Origin: Phallusia mammillata
Lineage: Eukaryota > Chordata > Ascidiacea > Phlebobranchia > Ascidiidae
Direction: 5' to 3'
NCBI GenBank assembly: GCA_003260075.1
Contig: QLIY01000290.1
Location: 81,328 to 145,327 of the forward strand
DNA length: 64,000 nt
A model generated the notes under the pieces. The model made no database searches, was not told where the DNA came from, and saw nothing but the letters and a program-made list of their open reading frames with translations. Within the stretch, counting starts at the first letter, position 1; each line of letters starts with the position of its first letter. The position numbers and the translations under genes were made by a program. Shown here piece by piece: positions 12,847 to 24,953 of this stretch.

Positions 12847-15391
12847 CGGTGGGTAAATAAAATTACGACTGACATTTTGATGTGCTCAATATTAGCGTGC
12901 TGTGAGATTGCTACAAATAAGTGGATGAAATGGTTCTGAATATTATTATGGCATGGAATGCAGAAATACCCAAAGTTACACGATTTATTATGCCTGCTAG
13001 AACACAGCAATAAACACTAAAAAGGTGTAAAATAACCCTAGTTGTCCAAATACGTTTTTATAATATCGGGTTGAATCCCTAAAATTATAATTTTGTGATT
13101 ATTGAACAAAATACAGTGTAACCAAAATCTTGTGTTTTACTAGAATATTTTGGGCGTGGAAAATTCTTTTTTAAATGCAGGTTGGATGAATAAACTTGCA
13201 TTTTATTATCATATTTGTCATTGTCTCGCAAAATTATCGATTTATCGGAATAACCAGTGTCCTCATAAATTTCGGTGCCTGTGCAAAATGGTGGCCGTGG
13301 GCAATTTGGGTTAAATGCAAATTTACTAGTTCTTTTGTAAAAATAGATTTTAAACATTTGAAATTAGGGTCAATATGTAACAACAAGCTCAAAAAACAGA
13401 AAATCAAATTTTGATTCGTATCGCAAATTATTTTCAATGGTTTTGTAACATGACTGTAAACATAATGTGTTAAGTGTCATGGCAAATAAAAATAGTGAAA
13501 TGAAACAATTATAAACGTGATAATTAGTGTATATAACATAAAATGTGAAATAGCTGTCCAGTCTACAATGTCAAAATGGCTGCGTTTTGCATTGTGCTAC
13601 ACAACTAAACCGCCTTGATACAAGGTTTATTTCATTATAATCGTATTATAACACAACAATGTTTATTATTTACCTTGTTTCTGAGGTATACTGTGAGAAT
13701 TGATATCCCGTTGGGGCTCAATTTTGTCTAAATTCAGTCTATAGTTGGCGAGATGTATGGGCAAGTTTAAATTGACTTTCCGCTTGTTCCCATTCTATTC
13801 TACACAACTACAAAGCTGAAAACATAGAAAACATACATTTAAAAATAAAACAGCTACAAATAAACATGCCATTCAAAGGCTACTGATACAAACGAGCCAG
13901 TCAACTAGTCAACATGCACCAAGCTAATGTCGGCTTTAACTTTTAACATAGTTTTAAAACGTATTACAAAACTTTCCTAAAAATAACAATTAAATATACT
14001 GTTGCCTTGCTTCTAGCTCGAAATTATCCAAAAATGTTTGAGATAAATATAATGTTCGACACATATAAGCAGCTTCCCGAAAGCAAATTGCGAACATAAC
14101 ACGGAAGATGCTCGTTTCGGAAGCTGTTTTAAGAGTTGGAAGTGTCACGCTGTTTACTGTTCTTCCAAATTTGACCAAGCATTTTTCTACCACTTGGGCA
14201 ATATACATCTGGACACAACAAATGCCAGCTTAGTGGCAAATTTACAGTTTGATTTTATTCGCTGTCTGCCTGCTTATGCCTAAAGCCGGGCCGGAAGACC
14301 TGAAAATTTGCTTGCGACTGACCTTGTCAAAATTATTCATGTAGCTTACCGCAAATTTGCTTGCTTACGCAACAAACCAATTTATGACATCACACCGCCG
14401 TCCACGCGTCAATGATCACAATTGCTGCGAAAATAGTTAAATCCACGTGCAAGATTATATTCTAGACACACGCGTCACCAACAATGACCAATTGACATTT
14501 ATGTGACGAAACAACGAAGCCATAGAGACGTCACAAACAACCAATTAATTGCTTTGAATTTTCCATGAAAATGTAAATCCAGTATTCTTGCCATCGGAAG
14601 TTTTTCGAATAGTGATTATCCGGTTAGTAAAATAATATTGTTTTCGGTTGCTTTTAATCAGAAAGTGAAATGGTTTTCGCGACGTTGGAATAACGTCACT
14701 TTATATTTACCCGATTGCGTCTACAGTTTACGGTGCTCTAAGCACATAACGGGACGCACTCCCGTTATAGATCACCGTCACTAAATATTTCTACCTCGAT
14801 GCCCTGTGTTTACCGACAGCAGTCATCCGAAAATAGCCGAAGCTGATCGCAGCCGCCGAATACCGAGCTAATTCGGGCGCGAAAATATCCGAACGCATCC
14901 GAAAATAGCCTACGTTCTATTTCACGTTTGCGACGCATATGGACCAGAGTGTTTTCTCCCATATACGTACGCGCTGTCTTTGGCCTGTGATCGATATTTG
15001 CAAACATTATTGTTCCACGCTTCCGACATATAAAATCCCATTTCCCCTGTAGGAATATTTTTCCGTGTTGTTAAATAATATTTTTCAATAAACCAAAATG
15101 TTTTAGATCGCTATATTTTTTTTTCATTGTAATTTGTAAAATCAATTATTTAGTTTTAAACACGTCTTGCACTTTTTAAGCGAGTGACCGGTTTCGACCA
15201 TAATTGCTGTTAGATTTTAAAACGCCACCGTTAGTACCCAACTTTCTAGTTTTATGAAGATTTCCTTTCGCTTGCTCGACGGAAAATTAAAACAGACCCA
15301 CACTTTTTGTAAGAAAAAATCAACTTATCTAAATTACACCACACCTTGTTCTATTCTGCACCCACACACAGGCGCACCGAACCAAACTTAC

Positions 15392-15446
15392 ACCTGCTAT
15401 CATTAACCTTGAGTCTGTTATCGTAATCTTTCAACGCAGTCACCAT
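15392..15446 (-). CDS. Candidate distal first coding exon of NR4A
   Basis: On the minus strand an ATG at 15446 in a fair context (CGGCATGG) opens 18 codons plus one base and then meets a perfect GTAAGT donor. A good pyrimidine-rich acceptor (CACCATTCAG) at 12811-12810 would start the next exon at 12809 in the matching phase, giving a protein of about 624 residues up to the stop at 3711. A TATAAATA box lies about 95 bases upstream. The alternative is that this is a 5' UTR exon and translation starts at 12846 or at an internal Met. This is inference from splice-site and phase agreement only. Confidence 0.4.
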
Positions 15447-15538
15447 GCCGCAATAACGTAGCGGGCGTTCCTGACCTCGAAACCACGTTGGTTACGTTCC
15501 CGTTGACGCACTGACGCAGACAGCATTGGACCTCGGCG

Positions 15539-15546
15539 TATTTATA
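15539..15546 (-). promoter_or_regulatory. TATA box and CRE-rich putative NR4A promoter
   Basis: TATAAATA reads on the minus strand at 15546-15539, placing a start site near 15510. Just upstream on that strand (15,547-15,660) are several TGACGT/ACGTCA half CREs. Vertebrate NR4A genes are CREB-driven immediate-early genes, so a TATA plus CRE arrangement is what one would expect. Its use is unproven. Confidence 0.45.
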
Positions 15547-18500
15547 TGACGTTCGGCGTACGAGAAGAAGGCAACAACGTCACAATGCTCAGCGCGCGCA
15601 GCGTGTTCTCGCGGTCGCTCTTTCGTTTGGAAAGCGTTTGTTGCGACCCTACGTCATAATCGATAAGACTTCCCTTTTTCGCGATTATTTTTGTTTTGGG
15701 GGGCAGCGGGTGATTGTTGCGTTATGGAAATAGAACATTCGCCGTTTGTCCCATCATAACGGTGTGCGTAGTGACGTAACAATCACCGACGCTATAATAA
15801 ATCTGACGTCAAAATTACGTCGCCCTTATGACTTCGTAGGTAAAATCAACACTTAACATAATTAACCTCCTTTTGGAAAAGGGTCGTTGAAATTTTTGGC
15901 CTTTGCGTTGGCCTTTAATTGTTTCGAAATGTTGATGGTTTTCTTTGTTTAACGCCACGAGCAAACTGAAAATCAATAAATGTCGTTTTTCATGCGTTGC
16001 GTCGCACTGGAAAAGACGCCTTATGATATTTACTTACACGCAATTCTGTAATAAGCGTTAATCTTCATTGAGAAAACTTTTGTAATATCATTGCCCTGAC
16101 TGGAATGACAAATTTAAAAAGTCTGTCCAACAAAAGCCGCAAAGCCTTGGGCCAATTTGCGTGGCTTGTACAGTCCGCCCTTGTCTGATTTTATCACTTT
16201 ACGCAAAGCGATACGTTGACACAAATTGCGCCGCGTATTCTATGTAAGCGTGGGAGATAATTTTTACTCTTGTCGCTCCGTGTCTATAATTAGCCCATCT
16301 GCACCGTAAACGTATCTCTCGTTTATTTTCATCTCGTGTATTTCGTATCGTTGACACAAATCTAAACGAATTTGGATTGGAATTTCATTGTTTTATCCCG
16401 ATTATTTCTGAAGCTATTCTATATTAGGGTGCGTAATTTATTTTGACACGCAGTTATTGGTTAGACCTGCAATAACCTTTCACATGCTAAGACGCTAAAA
16501 TTGCAAGATATACCTTACTCTTATGTTCCCCAAGCCCTCCAAATCGGCTTGAAGTTGTATCACTGTGCACGTGTTGAAGCATTCAGTCCACTTTATACCC
16601 AACCTAACTGAAGTAATACTACTTGGTGAAACTGCATGCAATTCTGAACAACGACCCATACCTTGCTACAAACTTATGGTTTTGACAAATGCACGGAGGT
16701 TTCTTATTTATATTCTCACTAAATTGAATGCTAAAACATCACATACGGACATCCGGTTTCAAATTTCTTTCTACGAGCACTGTATACGTCTTTCGGAAGC
16801 GGAGATCTTTAGTTGTCCATACTTCACAACGGGAGAAACTTCACCTTTATTGTACTGTCATTTTGTCTGTATTTTTTTGCACAACGAATGTAACCCCCTA
16901 CCACCACCCCGTTACGTATCTCGCGATTCTGGCTCCTGGAACACTTGACTGCGCACGCTGTCGGGCCGGGTCGAAAGCGGGGGAACCCCCTTGAGTGTAG
17001 TTTTGTCTGGTTCGATGTGGCGCAACTGAGAGAGCTCGCAAAGAAGGCTGTAAGTGAATGTTTTTAAAATTTTCCACATAGGTATGTATTCAAACCTTCC
17101 CCTACACTCACACCACCACAATGCCACACCCAAGTTCCACAAACCTTTGACCGAATTGTGCTATAGCAACTTCTATTACGATGAAACTGCAATAAGACCT
17201 ATGTAACTTGATAGGCTTATGAGTTTTTTACGAACTTTTCTCTAGCCAAACCATTATTGCTCTTTCAGTAGTTCTATGATAAACAATCGAAGTATGGACT
17301 ACTGTACGAGACGCCTTTATTGCTTATCCTAAAACACAAAGTACTTAGTTTTAACTTTTCCGGCCAAGTTCTATTTCCTAAACAACCTTCCCTTGCGCGT
17401 TGTGAATCAAAATGAACTGAAATTGTGATTATGGTCTCTGTAAAACATAAACGCATATGAATGTTCATTACACGTTAACCACACAAAATGGGAAAATGCG
17501 ATTATTTTCGATGTCAATTTATTAGAAATGTGGCCCAATCTGTAGAGCTTCTTCTAATCGAAAACTAAACGCGTGCACGTCGCCCGAAACGTGAGCTTAA
17601 TCGGACGCAAAAAATATCACACGTAAAAATATTAACATTCATCTCACGATGCAATATGCAAACCGCTACAGGTTATATTAGTACGTTGGAATTTCACCCC
17701 GCTTAAATATACGACGGTCACGAAATATAACAACAGGGCAAAATGTCAACGTAAGGCCGCCGTCGCTCTTGGTAAGCAGACATTTACCTATTAAACGTCA
17801 TAAACGAAAGACAATGGGATGAATCGGCGTCGACGCTTGTTACGTCACAACGTTGCCTGATAAAATCGCGTCATCTCTGGATTGTCGAAAATGGAAGCGA
17901 TTCACGCCCGATATAGGCTGCTCTATTTGCGGCTCCTCATTTTCCTCCGAGCGCTCCTCTCCTTTTCACTCGTTATTTGTTGCGTCACAAACGCTATCGA
18001 TTGGTGGTAGCAATATAGCTTTACGTCTAGCGAAGGGAAAGAAGACGTTGCGATGAAACATGCATGTCCAAATGTAACTATTGATTAAAGTGGGGTCTTT
18101 ACCTGGGCTCCTGCCATTTTCGCCGAGGTATTTATACCACCCGAGGTGTTTATTTAGACTTGAAAATTCCAAACTTACCATTCGAAAACAGGATACCCTG
18201 AGTTTGGGTCTATTCATTTTTTTTGCCTCAAACCATTATAGGCTTGTCCCGTGGATGACGCTGCAATAAAGGTAATGGTGTTTGGCGCGCGCAGTTGATT
18301 GGTGGCTTAGGTGATCCTCGGTACGCAAAAAGTTCACCGTTAACCAGCTTTATCGAGAGACGCAGCTCCAGAAAAGGTTTTTCATTCTGGTTTTGATCGT
18401 TTTTTAGTCGGTATAATATAAAATTGCGCCAAAATATGACAAGCAAATAAATTAGAAAGTTAAATTGTACAAAAGTTTAAAAAAGTAGTTTTAGTTTTTA

Positions 18501-20019
18501 CAATTTTTCAGGCGTTCTGAATGTTTATGCAGTAACTTAAAAGCAATCAAAGTTTAAATTTACAAAAGTATATTTAAGTAAGAGATACAGAAAAAGCGTT
18601 GGCACGTTTCTACGAGCAATAAGGGCACCAACAACAGCTGTAGGAGGCGTGCCAGCTTTCGGAAACCAAACGTGCATAGCAGGAAGTTATACAGTGTCAA
18701 TTGGGGTAGTTATATTTGCAAAAACTTTCCCAACCAGTATACGAATAGGCCGGCAGCACGCCTGCCCCCCAATGTGTATTTTAAACAACAGATGCATCCA
18801 ATGTCGATTCTTTTTTAGCACCAACGTCATTAGTATCCTGTTTTGACAGCCCTGTCCGTACAAATATACACATAATACTTGAAATATAGTTTTTAAAGTC
18901 GCAAATGTTGTTTCCCGTACTTTTGAACTTTAGATATTCAAAGTATTTTGATTCGATTATTTTGTTTTTTTGAAACAAGTCAATTAGAGTTTGACGTCAG
19001 TCGTATAAAAAGTCATTACATACAAACTAATTGATATGAAATTCTTAGAATAACCGGAATAAACATGTACTATTTGCAGTTTAATATGTCTATTATACCA
19101 ACGTTGATCAGTATAATGAAGCAAAAATGGATATTAAAGTTATAAATAGTATTTAAATCGGTCTCGAGAAATCCACATTAATATGGCCCCTTAAAACTAG
19201 GACAGTTATTATTAACTAAACAGAAGCTTTCATTTATTAGTCATTTATTTTTAGATTTTGTTTTGGTTGAACGATAAAAAAAACCGTTTCGCTTTTATTT
19301 CTGCTAATTTTAGAATTAGAATGTTCAAAATATATCAGTGTGTCCGATGGGATATAAAAGTAGTTTAAGGCGGCTTTAAGTCGCATCGCTTTCCGTATTT
19401 TGGTGCTATCTATATTCCTATGAGCAGGCAAAATTGTCACAAATAGAAAAGCCTGAGTCATAAAACACTCATTTAATGGAGAAATGGGTCTGCAACTGTT
19501 GCACATATTTGAACCAAAGGGCGCATTAATATTTAATTACATGCTTTTTTTGCGCCAACTTTGATTTAACGATTCTATCTAGGTCTGGCAGATTGTTATC
19601 CCGTGACGGCCTTTGGTGTTCCATAGTGGTTGTCAAATTAAGAAATCGTACATTAATTTTGGGTTATTTTATACAAGCCCTGATGACGAAATTTTGTAAA
19701 CATTCAATAGAAATCAGTTAAAAAGGGGATTTTAATAATAACCGCTTGAAACAAGGCGCGCGATTTTTGTTTAGAAATGTTTTGTTTTAGTATTTTGTAA
19801 ATTGACTTTTGTTTCATTTGTTGTTGAAAGTTTTTAAACATTCGTGACAGTTGTTTTTATCATATAGAATTTGAACTAGACTTATCTATAGTTAATGTCT
19901 TAGTTTGGTGTTGTTTGGTCGTTATTTTCTGTTGCTTACTCTGTTACTCACATCACAGAAACAAAATCTTGTTTTACTAGTTTAGTGTGCAAAGCTTTAT
20001 CCGAGTCCACAAGTTAAGA

Positions 20020-23000
20020 ATGGACACAATGCGACCATTGCCAAGAAGGGCATTACCACCATTGGATGGAGCAACTCCAAGGTGAAAAACTGTTATTTCT
20101 GTTGGTTTAAACGTTTTATTAACTGTTGCATAGAAGTTTGTTATAATACATCATCATTTAATACCTGTTGTAAAGCTTAGTCAAAGTCTAGAGCATTTCA
20201 GTGTACCAATAAGGTGTAAATGTATTTGTTATGTCAAAAAGAAACAATACTAGTTAATATTCCTGTGTAAAACAGAACAGTAAATAAACATTAAAGCATT
20301 GTGATGTTAACACAAAAATGTTTGCTTGATTTTTTTTACCCGAAGTCAGTACAACAACACTTCAAGATGCTTTTAATAGTAAATTGTCTTGAGCAAAAGT
20401 ATACATGTCGTTATACGAGAATGTTGGTGAGTTCTTTTCTTACTTTTTTTGCAGTGAGTCTGCTGGGTTGGAGTCAACAAAAGTTAGTGAACCAAGACCC
20501 AAGAAACGATCACCACGGAGAAAACAAACTCGGTAGAAAATAATAATGTTTTTTAAAAATACGATTTTCAACTCTACTATATTAAAGTTTCTGTTTGATC
20601 AAAAAGGTCACCAGAACTGTTGGAAAGCGAGCAGCCTTCTCAAAGATCTCTCCCTGAACTTGAACAAGGAGGTACATTACTTAAACAACCAGTTTATAAA
20701 TACCATATATACACAATACAACATACACATTTAGTTATAAGTTATAAAGTTGGCAAGATTGAAAATATTTTTATGTTAAATATTATGTTCGGCTGACTAA
20801 ATAATGTACAAAATTTAAGTTGTTTTATTGTTATCTGTCCTGCAGATACACACCAGCGGGCAGCATCGGCAAATGTGTCAACAACATCAAAAGCGGCTCG
20901 TGCAAGACGGCGGCAAGCTAATAGAAAAGCGTCAAGAAGCCCAAGGTCTGTTTTTCAATAAGAAACCGATAGCTTCAGCAGTAATGTGTGGGGTAAAATA
21001 TGATTTGTCAATTCTCATAAATTAAGGCGATCCCCCTCTACAAATCTGACATGTGCAGCATACGAGGCAGGCAGTGGTGCTTGTGTTTTAACTTTTGGCG
21101 GATTCTCAACTGAGCCTGCGTAGCTCAGTTGGTAGAGCGCGAGTCACGGAAATATTCATGTTGTTGGATTCGAATCCCACCGGAGACTAGATTTTCTAGC
21201 CTTGCCATACAGTGGTGAATGTTTGGTGGCCGGCTGTCTTGGTATAACGCCTTCAATAAGCCTGGCATACTGTGACTCAAGAATTAAGTTACTTATATTC
21301 CACTAATTTTTAGTAAAATAAATAGTGTCATTAATTTTTTTTGCAACAAATGGCTATTTTACATGTGGTGTTACATTTGTACTACTTCTTGATTTATTGT
21401 CTTCCATTATTCCGTCTTCCTAGGGACCAACCCCAAGTGATTTCGAATGGAAATGCAATCACAAACATACTCAGTGATGAAGACATTGTGCCCGTCGACA
21501 GATTGGATGACATGGTTTCAATGACAAACCTACCAGGGATTGCTAAACATAATGGAAACAGTCAGGCTCAAGAAAAAGTTTATGTGCAGACCAACTGTAA
21601 GACACCACTAGTATTTTTTTTAACTTTAGAGTTTTGTTTTTAACTGTACAGACACAACTAAACCTGCACTAACTTACAACAGAGCATACATGCCCTTTTT
21701 CTTGCTTTATAGGTTTAAATACATGTTTGATTGTTTTACTTGTAAACATATATGTACAGTACATGGTATCTGGCAGTTTTGTTAGGGTCAAACATATTCA
21801 TGTTTAATCTTTTGTTCGACAAGGTAAAGCAAAAAAAAAACTTGCCTTTTTTTGACTGTTACAAGAACTTGCACATACAATGTATTGTGTCTCTTTGTAC
21901 ATAACTTTTTAAACACATACCATATTTATTTTATATGGTCTGCCCTCCAATATGCCACGAAGTTTTTCACAAAAGTTGGGTTTATTTATATTAGCTGGAT
22001 TTACAAGCCACACAAAAGACTGGCTACAAACCCGGCAACTAAATGCAGCTAAGAATGCACAGGAAGGAGGAGAGCAACTTGCTGTGACAAAATCATCTGA
22101 TGTCGCATTGAGTTTTCACAGAGGGTTTTTATTTTTCACCCTCTTAATTCATGGAATACTGGCTGGACTTGCAGTATGGGAGGTTGGTAAATTTTGTGTT
22201 AAGATATGTTTGTTTTTAATTGTCAATATTTAAGTCAAGGCTGGGGTATGTTATGTGATCCTGAAAGTGCTGTCGTAAAAGGTATGCCTTTGGTATCATC
22301 TACACTGACTTTAAGAAGAAACATGCATATGTTGCACTTCTTTGTGCAAACCAGTAAGAAACACAAATCCTCGGTTTTAGCCAACAAAATGAGTTTTACG
22401 TATTGATCTGTATGATGTTTTTGTGGATAAATAAATTTGGATTCTTAAACAACTAGACTTCTGAAAAGCAATCAAAAATATCTTTAGAAAGAAATATCTC
22501 ATGTTAATCTCTAAACAATCGTTGGTAACACTTTTTTAGAGCTTGGTATGTTCTTGTAGGTAGTTGTGGCTTTCATCATAAATGGGCAAGGAAATACAGA
22601 ATTCATGCAACTTTACCAAACAATTGCCCTCCCATTGCAAACTGCTTTTTACATTGCAGTGGTGCTTTGTTTTGTCTCCGCAATGGACAGGTAAGACAAA
22701 GTTTTTCCTAATCTTTTCGTCAATATTTTTTCAGCATAGATGTGCATAAAGAGCCAAAACACACTACGTACTGTGACACTATGTATATATTTTAGGGATT
22801 TTTATCACCAAAATTTGTTTCCTAAAATGATTAAAATGTATTTTTTAAGTTTCTGTTATTTTAGGTTTAACTTTGCAAAATACGGACGAAACTTTTTTCA
22901 AAGCTTAGCAAAAGTTGATGGGAAAGCTTGGATGATTGTATGTAAGTATTATGCAACTGTCATAAATATCATTTCAAATTTAAGTTTATGAGGTAAAAAC

Positions 23001-24953
23001 TTGCAAACCAATGATTGTAAAAACACCATAAAAATCACCTCAATTTAAAGTTAGTTTCCACTGGTTTTGTAAAATAAGGTATTTTATTATGTTTTAGTCT
23101 GCATTTTGTGTTTCTTTTAATGTTATACAATAGGAACCTGTCAGATAATTTTAAAATGCTTGATGGAAAACCACAAAAAAACAAAAAATAAATTCAATTT
23201 CCGTGCATGGCCTCATTTTAATTGCAACAGGAATTGTTTAAATTCCCTTTGTGACGTAATATTCGCTGACAAATTGAAAAGGAAATCACAGGAGTTTATA
23301 GCAATGACCAAAAATCGATGTGACCGAAGTTTAACCTTTTTCTGTCTGTGGAGTGATCGTAAAAACTGATTCTTCTAATTTTAAATTTAATTAAAAAAAT
23401 TGTTTCTATCAATCAGACAGGTCTCCGATAAAAAAGAACTTGTACCGTTTGACAATAGGCTGAAAATATATGTTGAATCCATTACCTGGCACTTGTAATA
23501 AATGTGTTTTTTAGTAATTTATGGCGTACGGAAAGATGTGAGACAAATATTTTTTTTTACGTAATTGTTTAAAATACGAAACTTTAAGTTCGTTTTAGTA
23601 CTGGGAACGATAAAAGAAACTAGTTATTAATATATTTTACCAACCATAACTGTAGTCAAGTGGAGTAGTTTGGAAATGATTACTCGATTACATTTGAGTT
23701 TTTTGCAACCTTGACTCGAATTCAGTGGAATATTTGCAACATTGGCGCGGGTCAATTTGAGTAGTTTTGAAACCGGGCCTCGAGTCAAGTTGAGTTGTTT
23801 GGAATCCTTGACTCGTGTAAATTTAAGTTTTTTGAAACCTTGACTCGAATTCTATGTGGAGTATTTTGAAACATTGGCTCAAGTGAATGTGAGTTTTTTA
23901 ATAAATGACTTTGAACTCAGCTTCTTATTTTAAAACATTAACAAGTCAAGTTAAATGAAACTTTGTCCCGGTTTAGTCGAGTATTTCCAACCCTGACTTG
24001 GCCGTTGATGGCAAATTAGAACGTTGTTATGTTACTTTCGATTAAAAATGTTAAGAATCGCACCTGGTATTCATTTCCATTTATTTCAGTGTATTTCATT
24101 TCTCTGATGTTCAACATCGGGTTAACGGGATTAGACGATTGGTTGGCAACAGCAAATATTCCAACCAACTCCACCCTGACATCAACATTCCTCACTGCAA
24201 ACTTGGACGAGTAAGTTTGAAGTCTGTGATCTTAGCAATTATTACATAAACACAGAACCTTCATGTATGCTTGCGGTTTAATTCTGTTTTCCGTTGTTTA
24301 CCGTGCACTGCACTACGCGCATTCAGTGTTATTTACCCTGATGAAGGCGACCTGCGTAGGGCGTCGAAACGTCGGAATAAAAATATATTTGCCAGAAGAG
24401 CTCTTTAAATTTGATATAATCCCTCGCAGTAATAGCTTATATAACCTTTATGTATATCTCTTGATTTGACTTGATGGTAATTTTGTTGTTCATTAACCAC
24501 TATTTAGTTCTATATCGAGTAATATCATACTACGCCAGGCCTATTATATATATGAGCAGTGTGTTTTCTCCAGCGGTTTCCCAAAATTTGGACTTGCAAC
24601 TACAACTACAGTTTTTGGTATTTAAATGAAACACTTGCGGTCTCTTAAAACTACTTAGCGGTCACCCAAACCAAACCTTAAAAGAAACCTGTATATGAGT
24701 ATGCCGAATTCGCTGGTCTGCATGAATGCTTCAGGGCTAAACACAGTTATGAATTTATCTTATCTGTATCCAGTACTACTAAACATTTTTGACCGCGTTT
24801 TTTTCCAGCTCGATTACAAAGTGGCATGCGATCAATGTTATTCGTGCTCTCTTCGCGCTGCTTGGATGGGCATTAATCGCATTTCATCCAGAAACAGACA
24901 ATACTTCGCATGGTGAGTTATTTGGCGACTTTGAAACCAATAACAGCCGTTAA
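20020..24953 (+). CDS. TMEM237: TMEM237, ciliary transition-zone tetraspan membrane protein
   Basis: Ten exons: 20020-20081, 20455-20532, 20607-20671, 20846-20945, 21424-21596, 21995-22186, 22564-22690, 22865-22941, 24090-24210, 24809-24953, giving about 379 residues (human TMEM237 is about 408). All junctions are GT/AG and phases agree. The exon 6/7 join can shift by four bases without changing the protein. The N-terminal half is basic and disordered, starting with RALPPLDG as in the family. Four hydrophobic segments follow, at roughly 204-228, 245-265, 288-308 and 340-360. The block DVALSFHRGF before segment 1, the GILAGLAVWE motif and SAMDRFNFAK match the TMEM237 signature. In vertebrates and worms the protein sits in the ciliary transition zone with the MKS/JBTS module, and human mutations cause Joubert syndrome. 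The ATG at 20020 is the first in the exon; trans-splicing near TTTTACTAG just upstream is possible in an ascidian. Confidence 0.94.
21114..21187 (+). pseudogene. tRNA-like sequence (tRNA pseudogene or SINE head)
   Basis: A 74-base unit in a TMEM237 intron has an almost perfect box A (TAGCTCAGTTGGTAGAGC) and a box B-like GATTCGAATCC. The acceptor stem has at least two mismatches, the T stem is interrupted, and no convincing anticodon stem forms. A working tRNA is therefore unlikely. Confidence 0.6.
23650..23990 (+). repeat. Degenerate minisatellite in TMEM237 intron
   Basis: Irregular units of about 35-45 bases built around CTTGACTCGAATT followed by GAGTnnTTTTGAAACC repeat six or seven times with drift. 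The array sits wholly within the intron 22942-24089. Confidence 0.6.
24338..24373 (+). ncRNA. Hammerhead-ribozyme-like motif, probably from a retroelement
   Basis: In the last TMEM237 intron the core CTGATGA is followed by a hairpin (GGCGACC pairs with GGGCGTC with one mismatch, loop TGCGTA) and then GAAAC GTC. This is the order of conserved hammerhead parts: CUGAUGA, stem II, GAAA, very short stem III, then a cleavable GUC. Flanking TTTACC and GGAATAAA can form an imperfect stem I. Type I hammerheads with tiny stem III are known in Penelope-like elements and retrozymes. Activity is untested, and the motif may be a decayed copy. Confidence 0.5.

Larger units (their letters stand above)
12847..20019. 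other. Divergent intergenic region, NR4A to TMEM237
   Basis: About 7 kb between the minus-strand NR4A exons and plus-strand TMEM237. Apart from the candidate NR4A exon and promoter near 15.4-15.65 kb, I see only short frames without family features. TGACGTCA sites lie at 15804 and 18992. A CAAG|GTAAAT donor-like site on the minus strand near 13676 could belong to another 5' UTR exon. Confidence 0.6.

Noticed and set aside
12847-13010. Upstream extension of NR4A exon 2 as continuous coding sequence
   Set aside because: The frame in this stretch differs from the exon frame, and a good acceptor at 12810 suggests the exon begins there or just upstream.
16565-16994. Overlapping frames of 88-127 codons in the NR4A-TMEM237 spacer
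   Set aside because: No recognisable domain, no supporting splice sites, and ordinary length for chance frames.
19681-19696. CTGATGACGAAAT, a hammerhead-like string
   Set aside because: There is only one base between CTGATGA and GAAA, so no stem II can form.
21114-21187. Functional tRNA gene
   Set aside because: Acceptor, anticodon and T stems contain several mismatches; kept only as a tRNA-like pseudogene or SINE head.
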